The notes under the pieces were generated by a model that ran no database searches, was not told where the DNA came from, and worked only from the letters and a program-made list of their open reading frames with translations. The translations under genes and the position numbers were made by a program. Of a stretch of DNA of 64,000 bases, positions 18,544-27,584 are shown in pieces. Source of the stretch: Segetibacter aerophilus (GTDB taxonomy: Bacteria; Bacteroidota; Bacteroidia; Chitinophagales; Chitinophagaceae). The number at the start of each line of letters is the position of its first letter. Within the stretch, counting starts at the first letter, position 1. The stretch lies in NCBI RefSeq assembly GCF_007991655.1, contig NZ_BJYT01000024.1, forward strand, positions 1 through 64,000, in the 5' to 3' direction.

Positions 18544-18903
18544 ATGTGTAACTACATAAATGACCCAAAAGACTTGTACAAATCTTGGAACATGTCCAAA
18601 GACTTGCAGATGAAAATGAACCTTCTTATTCATTCTTCAGAAATGATCGAGTGTTATTCATCAGATCTAGATTTATTAGCAATAAGAGAACAGACTATCT
18701 CTTCTTTATGCAGCTTGCTATACCAAGATTTCCTGTTTTTAAAGGAGGGATTTGAAAAGATAGGAGTAAATAAAGAAAACATTGAAATGCACTGCTCTTA
18801 CTTGCAGGTTTTCAAAGGTTTGTTTGGATATACTCTTTTCTTGGATGATAAGCTCAACTTGAATGAGATAGCAACTGAGTTAAAGAGATTTGATATTCTT
18901 TAA
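18544..18903 (+). CDS. hypothetical protein of the element's replication region
   Basis: About 119 residues from the ATG at 18544 (MCNYINDPKDLYKSW); an in-frame TTG at 18520 would add eight. It is helical, contains four Cys residues spread over the length, and has no motif I recognise. It lies between the HTH genes and the RepA-like gene on the same strand, so a role in replication or its control is possible but is only inferred from position. Confidence 0.5.
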   Translation: MCNYINDPKDLYKSWNMSKDLQMKMNLLIHSSEMIECYSSDLDLLAIREQTISSLCSLLYQDFLFLKEGFEKIGVNKENIEMHCSYLQVFKGLFGYTLFLDDKLNLNEIATELKRFDIL

Positions 18904-19090
18904 GGAATCCAAGAATAGGAAGATAGTTCAAATACTCATCTTCCTATTCTTACTAATGACTTTTACCCTCCATTTATTTAAAACTTATCCCACATCTAGG
19001 AAGGTAGAAGGGTGTTATTTTTTTACCAGTTGAAAAATCGCAAATTAAGATCGTAATACACTTGGCAGCGAAGTTACTGCTACTTTAATC

Positions 19091-20242
19091 GTGCAATTAC
19101 AAAATGAAATCAATCAAAAGAAAATCAGTGAGAAAGAAATAGCTCTTGAAGTAGTTAAAAAAATTAATCAAGAGTTTCAAATATTAGAACGGCAAAGAAG
19201 GTCTCTACCAACTCCTAATGAAAACAACTGGCAGGAGGTTTTATCAAATGCGAAGATTGATCCGCACAAGCAATATTCAAAACCTGATGTTTGTATTTCA
19301 GTAAATGATAAAACTGGTATAGGAAGGTTTGGAACTTTAGGAAATTTCTCATTGATTACCGGTAAAGCGAAAAGCCGGAAAACCTTCTTCATTAGCTATC
19401 TGTTAGCTCAAGCATTAAATAGCAAGGAACATTCAAAGTTTAATATTACACTAAGGGAGAATTACGGGAGAATTGTTTTGTTTGACACGGAACAAACCGT
19501 AAACGATGTAAGTCAAGTGTTAGATAGAGCTATAAGAGCATCATCAAAATATAAAAATACTGTTGAAGCATATAGTTTACGTGCCTATTCCCCTGATCAT
19601 AGAAGATTATTAATTGAAAAATTTATTTCAAATACTCCAGATCTAGGTATTGTCATCATTGACGGAATTCGTGACCTTATTAAAGATATTAATAGCCCTG
19701 AAGAAGCTACTAACATTTCCTCTGATTTACTAAGATGGACAGAAGAAAGAAACATTCATATCATAACAGTATTACACCAGAATAAGGGAGACAATAATGC
19801 AAGAGGGCATTTAGGAACTGAATTAGTTCATAAGGCGGAAACTGTGGTGTCAATTGAAAAAAGGGATGAAATCAGTATAGTAACACCTCAACAATGCAGA
19901 GGAAAGGATTTTGAACCATTTGCTTTCAGTGTGGATCAGGAGGGTATACCTCTTATCATTAGTGACTGGCAGTCTTCAGGAAGTCATTCTGCGGCAAATA
20001 AAATAAATCCTATAACTAAATCAACTGAGTGGCATCAACAACTGTTGCTACAGGTATTTCAAATGAGGAAAGAATATCATTATAAGGAACTAGTAGATGC
20101 GGTTAAAGTTGAGCTTGGAAAAGCTGGAGGTCGAGCTGGAGAAAATGCTGCAAGAGACCTTATCAAGGATTATAAAAGCAAAGGGTTATTATCAAATGAA
20201 AGAATAGAAGGGAAAAAATATCCTGTCTACAAGTTATCTTAA
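19091..20242 (+). CDS. RepA/RecA-like AAA ATPase (plasmid-type replication protein)
   Basis: A 383-residue protein starting at GTG. The central domain is a RecA-fold ATPase of the AAA_25/RepA type: Walker A is GKAKSRKT (about residues 90-97) in a segment beginning GNFSLITG, VLFDTEQ follows strand 2, and Walker B is LGIVIIDGIRD. After it come TVLHQNKGDNNARGHLGTEL and a C-terminal winged-helix region (HYKELVDAVKVEL). Related proteins are hexameric helicases or helicase loaders of plasmids and of Bacteroidota integrative elements. It precedes the primase gene and a palindrome-rich gap, which together form the replication module. Confidence 0.8.
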   Translation: MQLQNEINQKKISEKEIALEVVKKINQEFQILERQRRSLPTPNENNWQEVLSNAKIDPHKQYSKPDVCISVNDKTGIGRFGTLGNFSLITGKAKSRKTFFISYLLAQALNSKEHSKFNITLRENYGRIVLFDTEQTVNDVSQVLDRAIRASSKYKNTVEAYSLRAYSPDHRRLLIEKFISNTPDLGIVIIDGIRDLIKDINSPEEATNISSDLLRWTEERNIHIITVLHQNKGDNNARGHLGTELVHKAETVVSIEKRDEISIVTPQQCRGKDFEPFAFSVDQEGIPLIISDWQSSGSHSAANKINPITKSTEWHQQLLLQVFQMRKEYHYKELVDAVKVELGKAGGRAGENAARDLIKDYKSKGLLSNERIEGKKYPVYKLS

Positions 20243-20252
20243 TCAGTTTATT

Positions 20253-20337
20253 ACCGCCTATATATATAGGCGGTTAAACTAGTAAACTGATAGATATTAG
20301 ATGGTTTATTTAAAGTGGTTTAAACCGATAAACCGAT
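20253..20337. other. palindrome and tandem repeats, candidate replication origin or operator
   Basis: Eleven bases after the RepA-like stop there is a perfect 22-bp palindrome: half-site ACCGCCTATAT with its reverse complement directly following. Downstream are AAACTAG-TAAACTG and a tandem pair of AAACCGAT at 20322-20337. The region sits between the ATPase and primase genes. An origin, an operator or a terminator are all possible; the tandem AAACCGAT units favour a protein-binding role. Confidence 0.45.
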
Positions 20338-20371
20338 TGGCATTAGTAATTAAAAAAAAAATTTGTAATTG

Positions 20372-21376
20372 ATGGATCGTAATAATTATAGAGTTGGGCT
20401 GGATAAAACCAGTAAAAAATTTCCTTGTCCACAATGCGGGCAAAGACGGTTTGTAAAATACATTGATACAGAAACGCAAGAATTTTTATCTGATGAGGTA
20501 GGCAGGTGCGATAGAGAAAATAACTGTGGTTATCACCTCACTCCTAAAGAATATTTTAATGATACTGAAAATATAGGTTCTATTCCTGAAGCACTGCAAC
20601 CAAAAACAATACAACAAGAAACTAGGCAAGTAGAGTATTTACCTCTTGAGATGGTGGAGCTTTCTATGGAACAAAATAATAAAACGTCTTTTGCTGCTTA
20701 CATCAAGTCTCTTTTTCATACTGAAATCTGTGATAAACTGTTATCAAATTATATCGTGGGAAATAGTTTTAAACCTGAGGAAAGTCCAGCTTGTATTTTC
20801 TGGAGAATTGACAAAGATGGAAACATAAGGACTGGTAAAGTGATGCATTATGACAAGGTTTCCGGCAAACGTGATAAGCAAATGGTGCCGACATGAATGC
20901 ACTGTAATTTTAAGAATTTTAATTACCAATTATGTTTTTACGGAGAGCATTTATTGGCAGAACATCATGATAAACCGGTCGCTATTGTTGAAAGTGAAAA
21001 GACAGCAATAATCGCTTCCGCCTTGATGCCAAACTTTGTATGGTTGGCAACTGGTGGAAAATCGGGATGTAAATGGAAGGAGTATGACGTTCATAAAGTA
21101 CTTAAAGAAAAGAACGTTTTGCTATTCCCTGACTTCGGATATGCAAATCGAAAAACTGGTAAAACCTGCTATCAGTATTGGTGTGAATGTGCAGAAGTAA
21201 TAAGAAAATCTGTACCATGCAGAATAAGTGTAAGTAGAATATTAGAAGATACTTTACCAGAGGCGGAGCGTATTAATGATTTGGATTTGGTCGATGTATT
21301 TATTAGAAGAGAAAGAAGATCCGGCTATGCGGTAGACAACAAAGGGAAATTTTTATTTATAACCCTAGAGGGTTGA
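20372..21376 (+). pseudogene. primase/toprim-like replication protein interrupted by an in-frame TGA
   Basis: The N-terminal half (to 20896) has a zinc-finger pair, CPQCGQRRFVKY and CDRENNCGYH, as in CHC2-type primases and the DUF6371 group. The second half begins in the same frame at 20897 and has FYGEHLL, VAIVESEKTAIIA and VLLFPDFG, the toprim-like acidic segments. The two halves are separated only by one TGA codon at 20894-20896, between MVPT and MHCNF. A Trp codon (TGG) at this position would restore one protein of about 334 residues. Unless read through, the replication module of the element is inactive. Confidence 0.8.
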
Positions 21377-21753
21377 AAAATGTAAATTAAACTATCAATA
21401 AAAGTTAAGGGTGCAGACTACGCTGGATGCGTAAAAAGGGTAATAAAATAAACTAGCATGTTATAAATAAAATAAGAGGTGTTCAGGAACAATTAGTAAT
21501 GTCTACCTCGATGACTTAAACCGGCAGCATGATAACAAATATTAAGAGATGCAGTGCAACTTGGATGTTTTGAAAAAAGATTCATCATTTGCTAATTAAG
21601 AATAATAGCATACATCGTTCACTTGCGCAATAAAAGAAACTCCCTAAAAAGAAACGAGAAAGCTGTTATAATTGATGAAAAATAAATAACAGACTGATTT
21701 TTTTAAAAGAATAAAAGTTTAGATATTAACGGTATTATTAATAATATAAGTTT
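21377..21753. other. non-coding stretch between replication module and cargo
   Basis: About 377 AT-rich bases with no open frame that resembles a protein. In related elements mobilisation genes often follow the primase; here nothing of them can be seen. The promoter of the NACHT gene must be at the right end, where ATTATTAATAATATAAG precedes the ATG. Confidence 0.4.
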
Positions 21754-23733
21754 ATGGAAGGACTTTTATTTCAGCAAATAGGAGCATTTGCATTGCCTCT
21801 TGTTACAAAGGCTGTCGAGAAATTTATTGAGCCTAAAATAAAAACATTGTCAGAAATGACAGGGGAAAAATTGCAGATCGCGAAACATGTGTTTGTTAAC
21901 ACTTTTGAGAAAACACTTTTGTACTCTTATAAGAAACATTCCGTCCTTAACACCATAGTTTTTAATAATCAACAAAAGCTACTTAAAGACTTATATATAC
22001 CCTTAACCATTAAAACAAGTTCTACCATTGAGGAAACTATTGATGATCGCTGTAGTGCTTACATAAAAAGGGTAAAAAAAGTTTTAATAACAGATACCGC
22101 AGGAATGGGTAAGTCAACAATAATGAAGAAAATTTTTTTAAGTACTGTTGAAATGGAAAACGGTATTCCAGTAATGGTTGAATTAAGAAGGTTAGGGAAA
22201 GATAAATTGATACTCGACGAAATACTTGAACAATTAAATACAGTAAAAAAGCCGACAAACAAAGCTCTAGTTTTAGAGTTGATAGAGAAGGGTGACTTCG
22301 TTTTTTTGCTGGATGGCTATGATGAAATTTCACTCCGCGACAAAGCAATTGTTACAAAAAATATCCAAGACTTTATTTCTAAGGCCAACAACAATTGTTT
22401 TGTAATTGCTTCTCGTCCTGAGGGTGCTTTGGCTTCTTTTGGTGATTTTTTAAAGTATACAATCTTGCCGTTAAGAAAGGAGCAATCTTATGAATTATTA
22501 AGAAAATATAACGATTATGGTGAATTAGCTGAAAGGTTAATAGCGAAAATAAAAGAAAGGGAAAATGATAGTATTGACGAATTTTTAATCAACCCACTTC
22601 TAACCTCCCTCCTATATAACGCCTTTGAGCATAAACAAACAATTCCTTTTAAAAAACATATTTTCTATCGGCAAGTTTTTGATGCGTTTTTTGACACCCA
22701 TGACATATCTAAGGGCGATTCCTATGTTAGAGATAAAATATCAGAAATAGACTCGGATGATTTTCACAAGATGCTACGTTATATGGGCTTTTATTGCATG
22801 AAAAGAAGTAGGATAGAATTTAATAAAGATGAATTGTTAAACATAATTTCCGAAGCAAAAACTTTTTCCGCAATTTCGCATGTCCAACCTAATCTCTTTC
22901 TTAAAGACTTATTGATTTCCGTTCCTCTGTTTGTTTTAGACGGTATATATTTTAAATGGGCACATAGATCAATTCAGGAATATTTTGCAGCACAATTTAT
23001 TTATATAGATGCCAAATCCCAACAAAAAGAAATTTTACTAAAACTTGTACAAAATCCTGCAATCGAGAAGCATCTGAATGTACTTGATCTTTATTACAGT
23101 ATCGATTTTAAGTCCTTTAGAAAAATAGTAGTTAAATCACTAATTGAAGAGTATCTTTTCTTTAGCTCCTCTCAATATCGTGACAACGTGATTGCAGACG
23201 AACTTCGTACGGAAAGAATTCATCTTTGTTTTGAAAAGGAATTTTTAATATTTGTTACCGATAATGCTGTTGATCATACCTCTGTAAAAAGTGGGGTTCC
23301 ATCAAAATTACGTGGGGATAAAAAAGAGTTTATAATACGACAAAATGTTTTAAAAGGAGGTGGGATTTGGATACTATATGTTCATCACTATCGACATTGG
23401 TTGATGTCAATGTTATATGGAAAAGGCCATCCTTTGGTACTCCATCCCTACATTAAAAAAAGCGCGAGTCCTACTGAAAATGAAAAATTAATGTGTCGAT
23501 CTAGAATTCGTTATGATATGCCAAAAGACATATATTTTCCAATAAATGACAAAAAGGAAATGCCATTCAATTTCCCTGATAATTTTGACGATACTAACAA
23601 ACTTATAAAATTGGCATTTTATTCTAACGAGCACTATAGAATTAATATTTCCGAAGCCGATAAGATATTAAAAGAAATTCAAGACGAAATTTCCTTAGAG
23701 GATAAAACTAATTTTCTTTTGGATGGTCTTTAA
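21754..23733 (+). CDS. NACHT-domain NTPase, predicted anti-phage sensor
   Basis: A 659-residue protein. An N-terminal helical region (about residues 1-90) is followed by a NACHT NTPase: Walker A DTAGMGKST (114-122), Walker B FVFLLDGYDE (182-191) with the small residue and acidic pair typical of NACHT, and the sensor CFVIASRPEG. A helical winged segment with INPLLTSLLY follows, then WAHRSIQEYFAAQFI, a hallmark of bacterial NACHT proteins. The C-terminal ~200 residues are not recognised and probably sense the trigger. Bacterial NACHT proteins are known antiphage factors related to animal NLRs. It is convergent with the TRADD-N-associated-like membrane gene at 23978, which could be its partner. 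Confidence 0.85.
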   Translation: MEGLLFQQIGAFALPLVTKAVEKFIEPKIKTLSEMTGEKLQIAKHVFVNTFEKTLLYSYKKHSVLNTIVFNNQQKLLKDLYIPLTIKTSSTIEETIDDRCSAYIKRVKKVLITDTAGMGKSTIMKKIFLSTVEMENGIPVMVELRRLGKDKLILDEILEQLNTVKKPTNKALVLELIEKGDFVFLLDGYDEISLRDKAIVTKNIQDFISKANNNCFVIASRPEGALASFGDFLKYTILPLRKEQSYELLRKYNDYGELAERLIAKIKERENDSIDEFLINPLLTSLLYNAFEHKQTIPFKKHIFYRQVFDAFFDTHDISKGDSYVRDKISEIDSDDFHKMLRYMGFYCMKRSRIEFNKDELLNIISEAKTFSAISHVQPNLFLKDLLISVPLFVLDGIYFKWAHRSIQEYFAAQFIYIDAKSQQKEILLKLVQNPAIEKHLNVLDLYYSIDFKSFRKIVVKSLIEEYLFFSSSQYRDNVIADELRTERIHLCFEKEFLIFVTDNAVDHTSVKSGVPSKLRGDKKEFIIRQNVLKGGGIWILYVHHYRHWLMSMLYGKGHPLVLHPYIKKSASPTENEKLMCRSRIRYDMPKDIYFPINDKKEMPFNFPDNFDDTNKLIKLAFYSNEHYRINISEADKILKEIQDEISLEDKTNFLLDGL

Positions 23734-23977
23734 TTTTCAGCAGTTAGTGATGCCTATAATCGTCTTTCTGATACCATCAAATCCTCTACCCCCACCCTCA
23801 CCTAAGCCAAATCTTACTTTCCTCATTTTTATTATTGCTTTACTGCTAACTTGAAAATTGGTGCTAGTATGTTGATTATAATTTCTCCTTTTTAGCGAAT
23901 ACTCAAAGGGGCAGAATGGAGATTTTGCTAGAGAACTTACGTAGATTAAATTTATTAAATGTATAAATAGAAAATGA

Positions 23978-24517
23978 TCATGCATCAGAGGTTTTTGGAG
24001 GATGACTTTTTCCTTTGGTTACCATTTCTAAAGTAAGCATTGGCGCATTAGACATTTTTTCAATAAGCTCACGTCGACCTTGATCTCGCACACTTTGATC
24101 ATCTATATTGTCGCAGATACAGTTAGCTATTAGATATCGGTTTGTCCTTTCCAAGCAGATATGGAATGAGGAGAATTGTCTTGCCGCTTTTCCATAGAGA
24201 TGAAAATTAATTCCAGATATTACTTGAATAAGTCCACCAGCGATAATGCTAATCTTATAACTTTCACCTCTATTATATAAAGCTATTGCTACAATAAAAA
24301 AAACTGTTCCTACTACTGCTGCGCCTAAAGCACAATAAAAGCTCTGTTGAGCTTGCCTTCGGCAATCTTGGTAATAACTAATAATCATTGCCTGCAAGTT
24401 TGCTCCTATCTCATTCGTTTTCCCTGCAGGTATTTTAGCGATCTCCTCACAATTGTTTTTTGCTTCTTTAAGGTGTTTTGTTCCATTGTTACTGGCTGGA
24501 ATTGAAAATGTTTCCAT
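23978..24517 (-). CDS. membrane protein resembling the TRADD-N-associated membrane domain family
   Basis: A 179-residue protein with two adjacent membrane helices (about residues 58-82 and 90-110) inside a helical protein: QAQQSFYCALGAAVVGTVFF, then SIIAGGLIQVISGINFHLYG. After them is FSSFHICLERTNRYLIANCI. This layout matches what I know of the TRADD-N-associated transmembrane domain described in bacterial conflict systems, but I assign it by pattern only. Such proteins are thought to act as membrane-disrupting effectors or anchors coupled to NTPase sensors. The gene faces the NACHT gene end to end with a 244-base gap. Confidence 0.6.
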   Translation of the reverse strand: METFSIPASNNGTKHLKEAKNNCEEIAKIPAGKTNEIGANLQAMIISYYQDCRRQAQQSFYCALGAAVVGTVFFIVAIALYNRGESYKISIIAGGLIQVISGINFHLYGKAARQFSSFHICLERTNRYLIANCICDNIDDQSVRDQGRRELIEKMSNAPMLTLEMVTKGKSHPPKTSDA

Positions 24518-24615
24518 GTATAATATTATTTACTACAATATACAATCAATTCAATCATATAAGGGTATGCTTGGAATTGAACGCTTCTTTTTAAAAAAAC
24601 ATCGTATAAACACAT

Positions 24616-24643
24616 GTATTATTTTGCCACCCTAAAATAATAC
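24616..24643. promoter_or_regulatory. inverted repeat upstream of the serine recombinase, candidate res/crossover site
   Basis: GTATTATTTT and AAAATAATAC form a perfect 10-bp inverted repeat around GCCACCCT, 35 bases before the recombinase ATG. Imperfect related sequence (TGTATAATATTATTTAC) lies at about 24517-24534. Dyads of this size next to resolvase genes are often the dimer-binding subsites; an operator for the divergent promoters is the alternative. Confidence 0.45.
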
Positions 24644-24678
24644 ATTAGCTTCACCTCATAGTCTAAAATAGCTGTATC

Positions 24679-25284
24679 ATGAGTAAAGTGAAATATGTAC
24701 GCACATCAACCGAAGAACAAAATACAAGCAGACAGGAAACTAACTCAAGTAACTTTGATAAAGTGTACATAGACCGGTGCAGTGGCGCAACAAAGATGGG
24801 TGAACGGAAAGAAGGGAAGAAGCTTTTAAAAGATATAGAAATGGGTGCAATAACAGAAGTGCATTGTAGTAGTATTGATCGTTTAGGCAGAAACTTGCTT
24901 GATGTACTTCATATGCTGGATCTGTTTAATAAGCAGGATGTTAATTTATTCGTAGAAAACATCGGCATGTACTCCATGATTGCTGGAAAACCTAATTCCA
25001 CATTTAAACTGATTTTAACCGTGTTAAGTAACGTTGCCGAAATGGAGAAAGAATTTATCCTTGAACGACAAAAACAAGGTATTGCGATAGCTAGGGCTAA
25101 GGGCAAATACAAAGGCCGGCTGTATGGTACTAAAATAAGTGATGAAAAATTACTAGAGAAATATAAGAAGGTTGTTACTGAATTAAAAAAAGGCGAATCA
25201 CTTAGAAGGGCTGCTAGATTAGGTGAATGCAGTTTAGGTACTGCACAAAGGGTACAGAAACTACTAACCTCTCCGAATACTTAA
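24679..25284 (+). CDS. serine recombinase (resolvase/invertase family)
   Basis: A 201-residue small serine recombinase. The catalytic Ser is in YVRTSTEEQNTSRQE, and the active-site segment EVHCSSIDRLGRNLLDVL carries the conserved D-R-x-x-R-N. It continues with the long E helix (MEKEFILERQKQGIAIARAKGKYKGR) and a short C-terminal HTH (SLRRAARLGECSLGTAQRVQKL). It is complete. It may resolve element dimers, invert a segment or have carried part of the cargo in. The dyad at 24616-24643 is its likely target or operator. Confidence 0.9.
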   Translation: MSKVKYVRTSTEEQNTSRQETNSSNFDKVYIDRCSGATKMGERKEGKKLLKDIEMGAITEVHCSSIDRLGRNLLDVLHMLDLFNKQDVNLFVENIGMYSMIAGKPNSTFKLILTVLSNVAEMEKEFILERQKQGIAIARAKGKYKGRLYGTKISDEKLLEKYKKVVTELKKGESLRRAARLGECSLGTAQRVQKLLTSPNT

Positions 25285-25500
25285 CCAAGTAATCATTTCC
25301 TGACTGTACTACATTCTAGAAAAGAACCGGTAAAGTGCAGAAGATAAAGGGGCTAATAGCTCAATAACTAGCAGTGATCTTGAGAATTTTAATATAACGA
25401 ATTGCCATAACATATTTACACATTCTTATTACCCACAGTGTTGATATTTAAACTGTTAAGCCTTAATAGTTTCATTTAGATTGCATCAAACAATTAATTT

Positions 25501-25644
25501 ATGGCAAAAGCGACAAAACCTGCCACTAGAACGGCATATAGAGATGCAGGTAATGGACAATTGATTACTAAGAAGGAAGCAGAAAGAAGACCAGCAAATA
25601 CTGTTGTTAAAGAAAAACTTCCGTTACCGGCAAAGAAAAAATAG
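25501..25644 (+). CDS. small basic protein, 47 residues
   Basis: ATG at 25501 and TAG at 25642. The sequence is strongly basic and has the pattern YRDAGNGQLITKKEAERRP ... TVVKEKLP, which I recognise as a common small protein type in bacterial and phage accessory regions whose function is not known. It ends nine bases before the SieB-like gene and is likely in one operon with it. Its conservation pattern makes it more than a chance frame. Confidence 0.65.
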   Translation: MAKATKPATRTAYRDAGNGQLITKKEAERRPANTVVKEKLPLPAKKK

Positions 25645-25653
25645 GTATATCAG

Positions 25654-26160
25654 ATGGACTTTGGATTAGTAGACAAGCTTTTTGATATTAAGAAGATTCC
25701 CACTCGGGTAGTTTTCTTAATTCTAGTGCTAGCCACTTTACTATTATTTACACCCGAAACTTTTATAAATAGACTGTCATTATCAGAATTCAAAAAAGAG
25801 TATTCAAAGTATATTGGAATTTTTTTTATCAGCTCTCTTGCTTGGATAATAATAACCTCCGTTTCATGGATACTCACTCAAATTTCCAATATTCTTGAAA
25901 ACAAAAAGCTGGATAGGGAATTTAAGGAGGTGATGAAGACTTTAGATAATGAAGAAAGGATAATACTTTACGCTTTCAGTGGCCAATCCACGCTACAACT
26001 TGTAATTAATTCTCCGGTTGTAGCAGGTTTAATAAGCAAGAGGATCTTGTATAAAGTCGGGCAATTTGGCTCCCCAACCTTTCATGGTGAAATATTGTGG
26101 AACTGCAGCTTAAATCAAAGAGCCTGCAAATATATCAGTCGGGAAAGTTTAAAATTCTAG
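25654..26160 (+). CDS. superinfection exclusion B (SieB)-like membrane protein
   Basis: A 168-residue protein with two membrane helices at the N-terminus (about residues 17-34, LILVLATLLLFTPETFI, and about 47-70, YIGIFFISSLAWIIITS), then a cytosolic domain with LDNEERIILYAFSGQSTLQL and VAGLISKRILYKVG. This arrangement fits the SieB family, named for the prophage protein that aborts infection by related phages. The likely role is protection of the host at the membrane. It is co-oriented with the 47-residue gene upstream. The assignment rests on length, layout and motif spacing. Confidence 0.7.
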   Translation: MDFGLVDKLFDIKKIPTRVVFLILVLATLLLFTPETFINRLSLSEFKKEYSKYIGIFFISSLAWIIITSVSWILTQISNILENKKLDREFKEVMKTLDNEERIILYAFSGQSTLQLVINSPVVAGLISKRILYKVGQFGSPTFHGEILWNCSLNQRACKYISRESLKF

Positions 26161-26282
26161 CCGCAGTTAGCAGCTCACGGAATGCTATTCACACCTGCAT
26201 GAAGACTTGGTCGTTTACAGTAAGCTGTAAAACTGCTAAAAGACCGAAGTTTTGAAAATCTAAAATTTTATAAATTTTAAAT

Positions 26283-26885
26283 ATGGACAGACGAGCAATC
26301 AGGAAAGACATAATGGAATTAATTGATCAAAATCTGTATAACAATGTGGACATAGCTCCGATTATTGAGAAACACACATCTGGAAAAGAAATTGAAGAGC
26401 AAGGAAATGTACGAGTTGCAATCGTAGACATTTTGGGAGAAATGCGTGATGAAGGTTATATTACTTTCGCTGACAGTTACCTTAATATTACCGGTAGACA
26501 AGGAAGAATGTGGCTTAGCAGTTCTGCATTCATTAGGAGCACAAGTAAATACGAGAGGGAAAAAGAGAAGCAATCTTCCTCATTATACATAGGAGGCAAC
26601 ATGACAGGTAATATCAACACCGGACAAGTTCACGGAAACGTTCATCAAGAAAATACCAGTTCAACTATAATTGATGCAAATGAAGAAGCCGAACTAAAGT
26701 CTTATGGAGTTGAACAGTCACAGGTTGACGAGCTAAAATCAATAGTAAGCACATCTAAGGATAAAGCAACTCTTACGTCTAAAGCAATGAAGTGGTTAGC
26801 AAGTGTTTCAACTTCAATAGCAGCTCGAGGTCTATATGAGAATATTCCGGCAATTACCGACTTCGTTCATAAACTGATTTCTTAG
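26283..26885 (+). CDS. three-part protein: winged-helix start, short beta repeat, helical tail
   Basis: A 200-residue protein. Residues 1-85 look like a winged helix (VRVAIVDILGEMRDEGYITFADSYLNIT). Residues about 98-125 are a run of short strands with the pattern GGNMTGNINTGQVHGNV, rich in Gly, Asn and Thr. The C-terminal ~75 residues are helical (KSYGVEQSQVDELKSIVS, AMKWLASVSTSIAARGLYENIPAITDFVHKLI). Similar Gly/Asn strand repeats occur in proteins of bacterial conflict systems, where they may mediate assembly. I do not recognise the family. An imperfect hairpin at 26888-26916 follows the stop and may terminate the transcript. Confidence 0.55.
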   Translation: MDRRAIRKDIMELIDQNLYNNVDIAPIIEKHTSGKEIEEQGNVRVAIVDILGEMRDEGYITFADSYLNITGRQGRMWLSSSAFIRSTSKYEREKEKQSSSLYIGGNMTGNINTGQVHGNVHQENTSSTIIDANEEAELKSYGVEQSQVDELKSIVSTSKDKATLTSKAMKWLASVSTSIAARGLYENIPAITDFVHKLIS

Positions 26886-27151
26886 GCCTTCTGCCAACAC
26901 AGGTTTTTGCCAGAAGAAACAATGATTGTGGTAGATATTGTGCTTTCAATTAGACGAAAAGTTCAACTCAATCTTAATTCAAGACGTTACTTTACTGACC
27001 TGAATTATTATCTTCAATTACCGGCTATGATTTGTAGAATCAGAAATACGTAACACTAAAGGCATTGCCGGCATCAATGCAGGTGCTTGTTACATGGTAT
27101 ATATAAAGCTAGTGACGCACTTAAAACGTTTTAGTTCTTAATACCTTGATT

Positions 27152-27415
27152 TCATTTTCTATAATAATCCACCACCCGCTTTGTAAATACCTGCAGCTTA
27201 GTATGCAGCTTATTCAATTGCAGGAAACCGGCTTGTATCCCTTCGTTAGGATGTCTTATCTGTAAACCTTTTAGAAACTCTTCGCTTGCGTTAGCGTATT
27301 GGAAAATGTGTTTGAAATCCTCAGGCGAATACCACCACCGGTAAGAGGGATCATATAACCACATACCCTTGCTTTTAGCTTCGTCTGCTAATTTCCTTGC
27401 ATCCTGCGACAGCAT
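27152..27415 (-). CDS. small hypothetical protein with KGMWLYDP motif
   Basis: About 87 residues from ATG at 27415 (MLSQDARKLADEAKSKGM); an ATG at 27436 would add seven hydrophobic residues. The segment KGMWLYDPSYRWWYSPEDF recalls short Bacteroidota proteins of unknown function. The C-terminus is helical and basic. No partner is evident: it lies alone, on the minus strand, among small plus-strand genes. Confidence 0.55.
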   Translation of the reverse strand: MLSQDARKLADEAKSKGMWLYDPSYRWWYSPEDFKHIFQYANASEEFLKGLQIRHPNEGIQAGFLQLNKLHTKLQVFTKRVVDYYRK

Positions 27416-27584
27416 AAATACTAAAATTTTTAGCAAATGTAAGGTTCAGTGTTCTTGAAATATATATACCCGTGATTATTAAATAGTTTTTTTATTGTGC
27501 TACGCTGATTAAGAAATAATTAAAATATTATTTATAATAGGAATAGCTAGTATATGTTTAGACCTTACATAAAACATTTTTGTT

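Noticed and set aside
20894-20896. Selenocysteine or reassigned TGA in the primase and CPBP genes
   Set aside because: No SECIS-like hairpin follows, the missing residue appears to be Trp, and other genes in the window use TGA as a normal stop.
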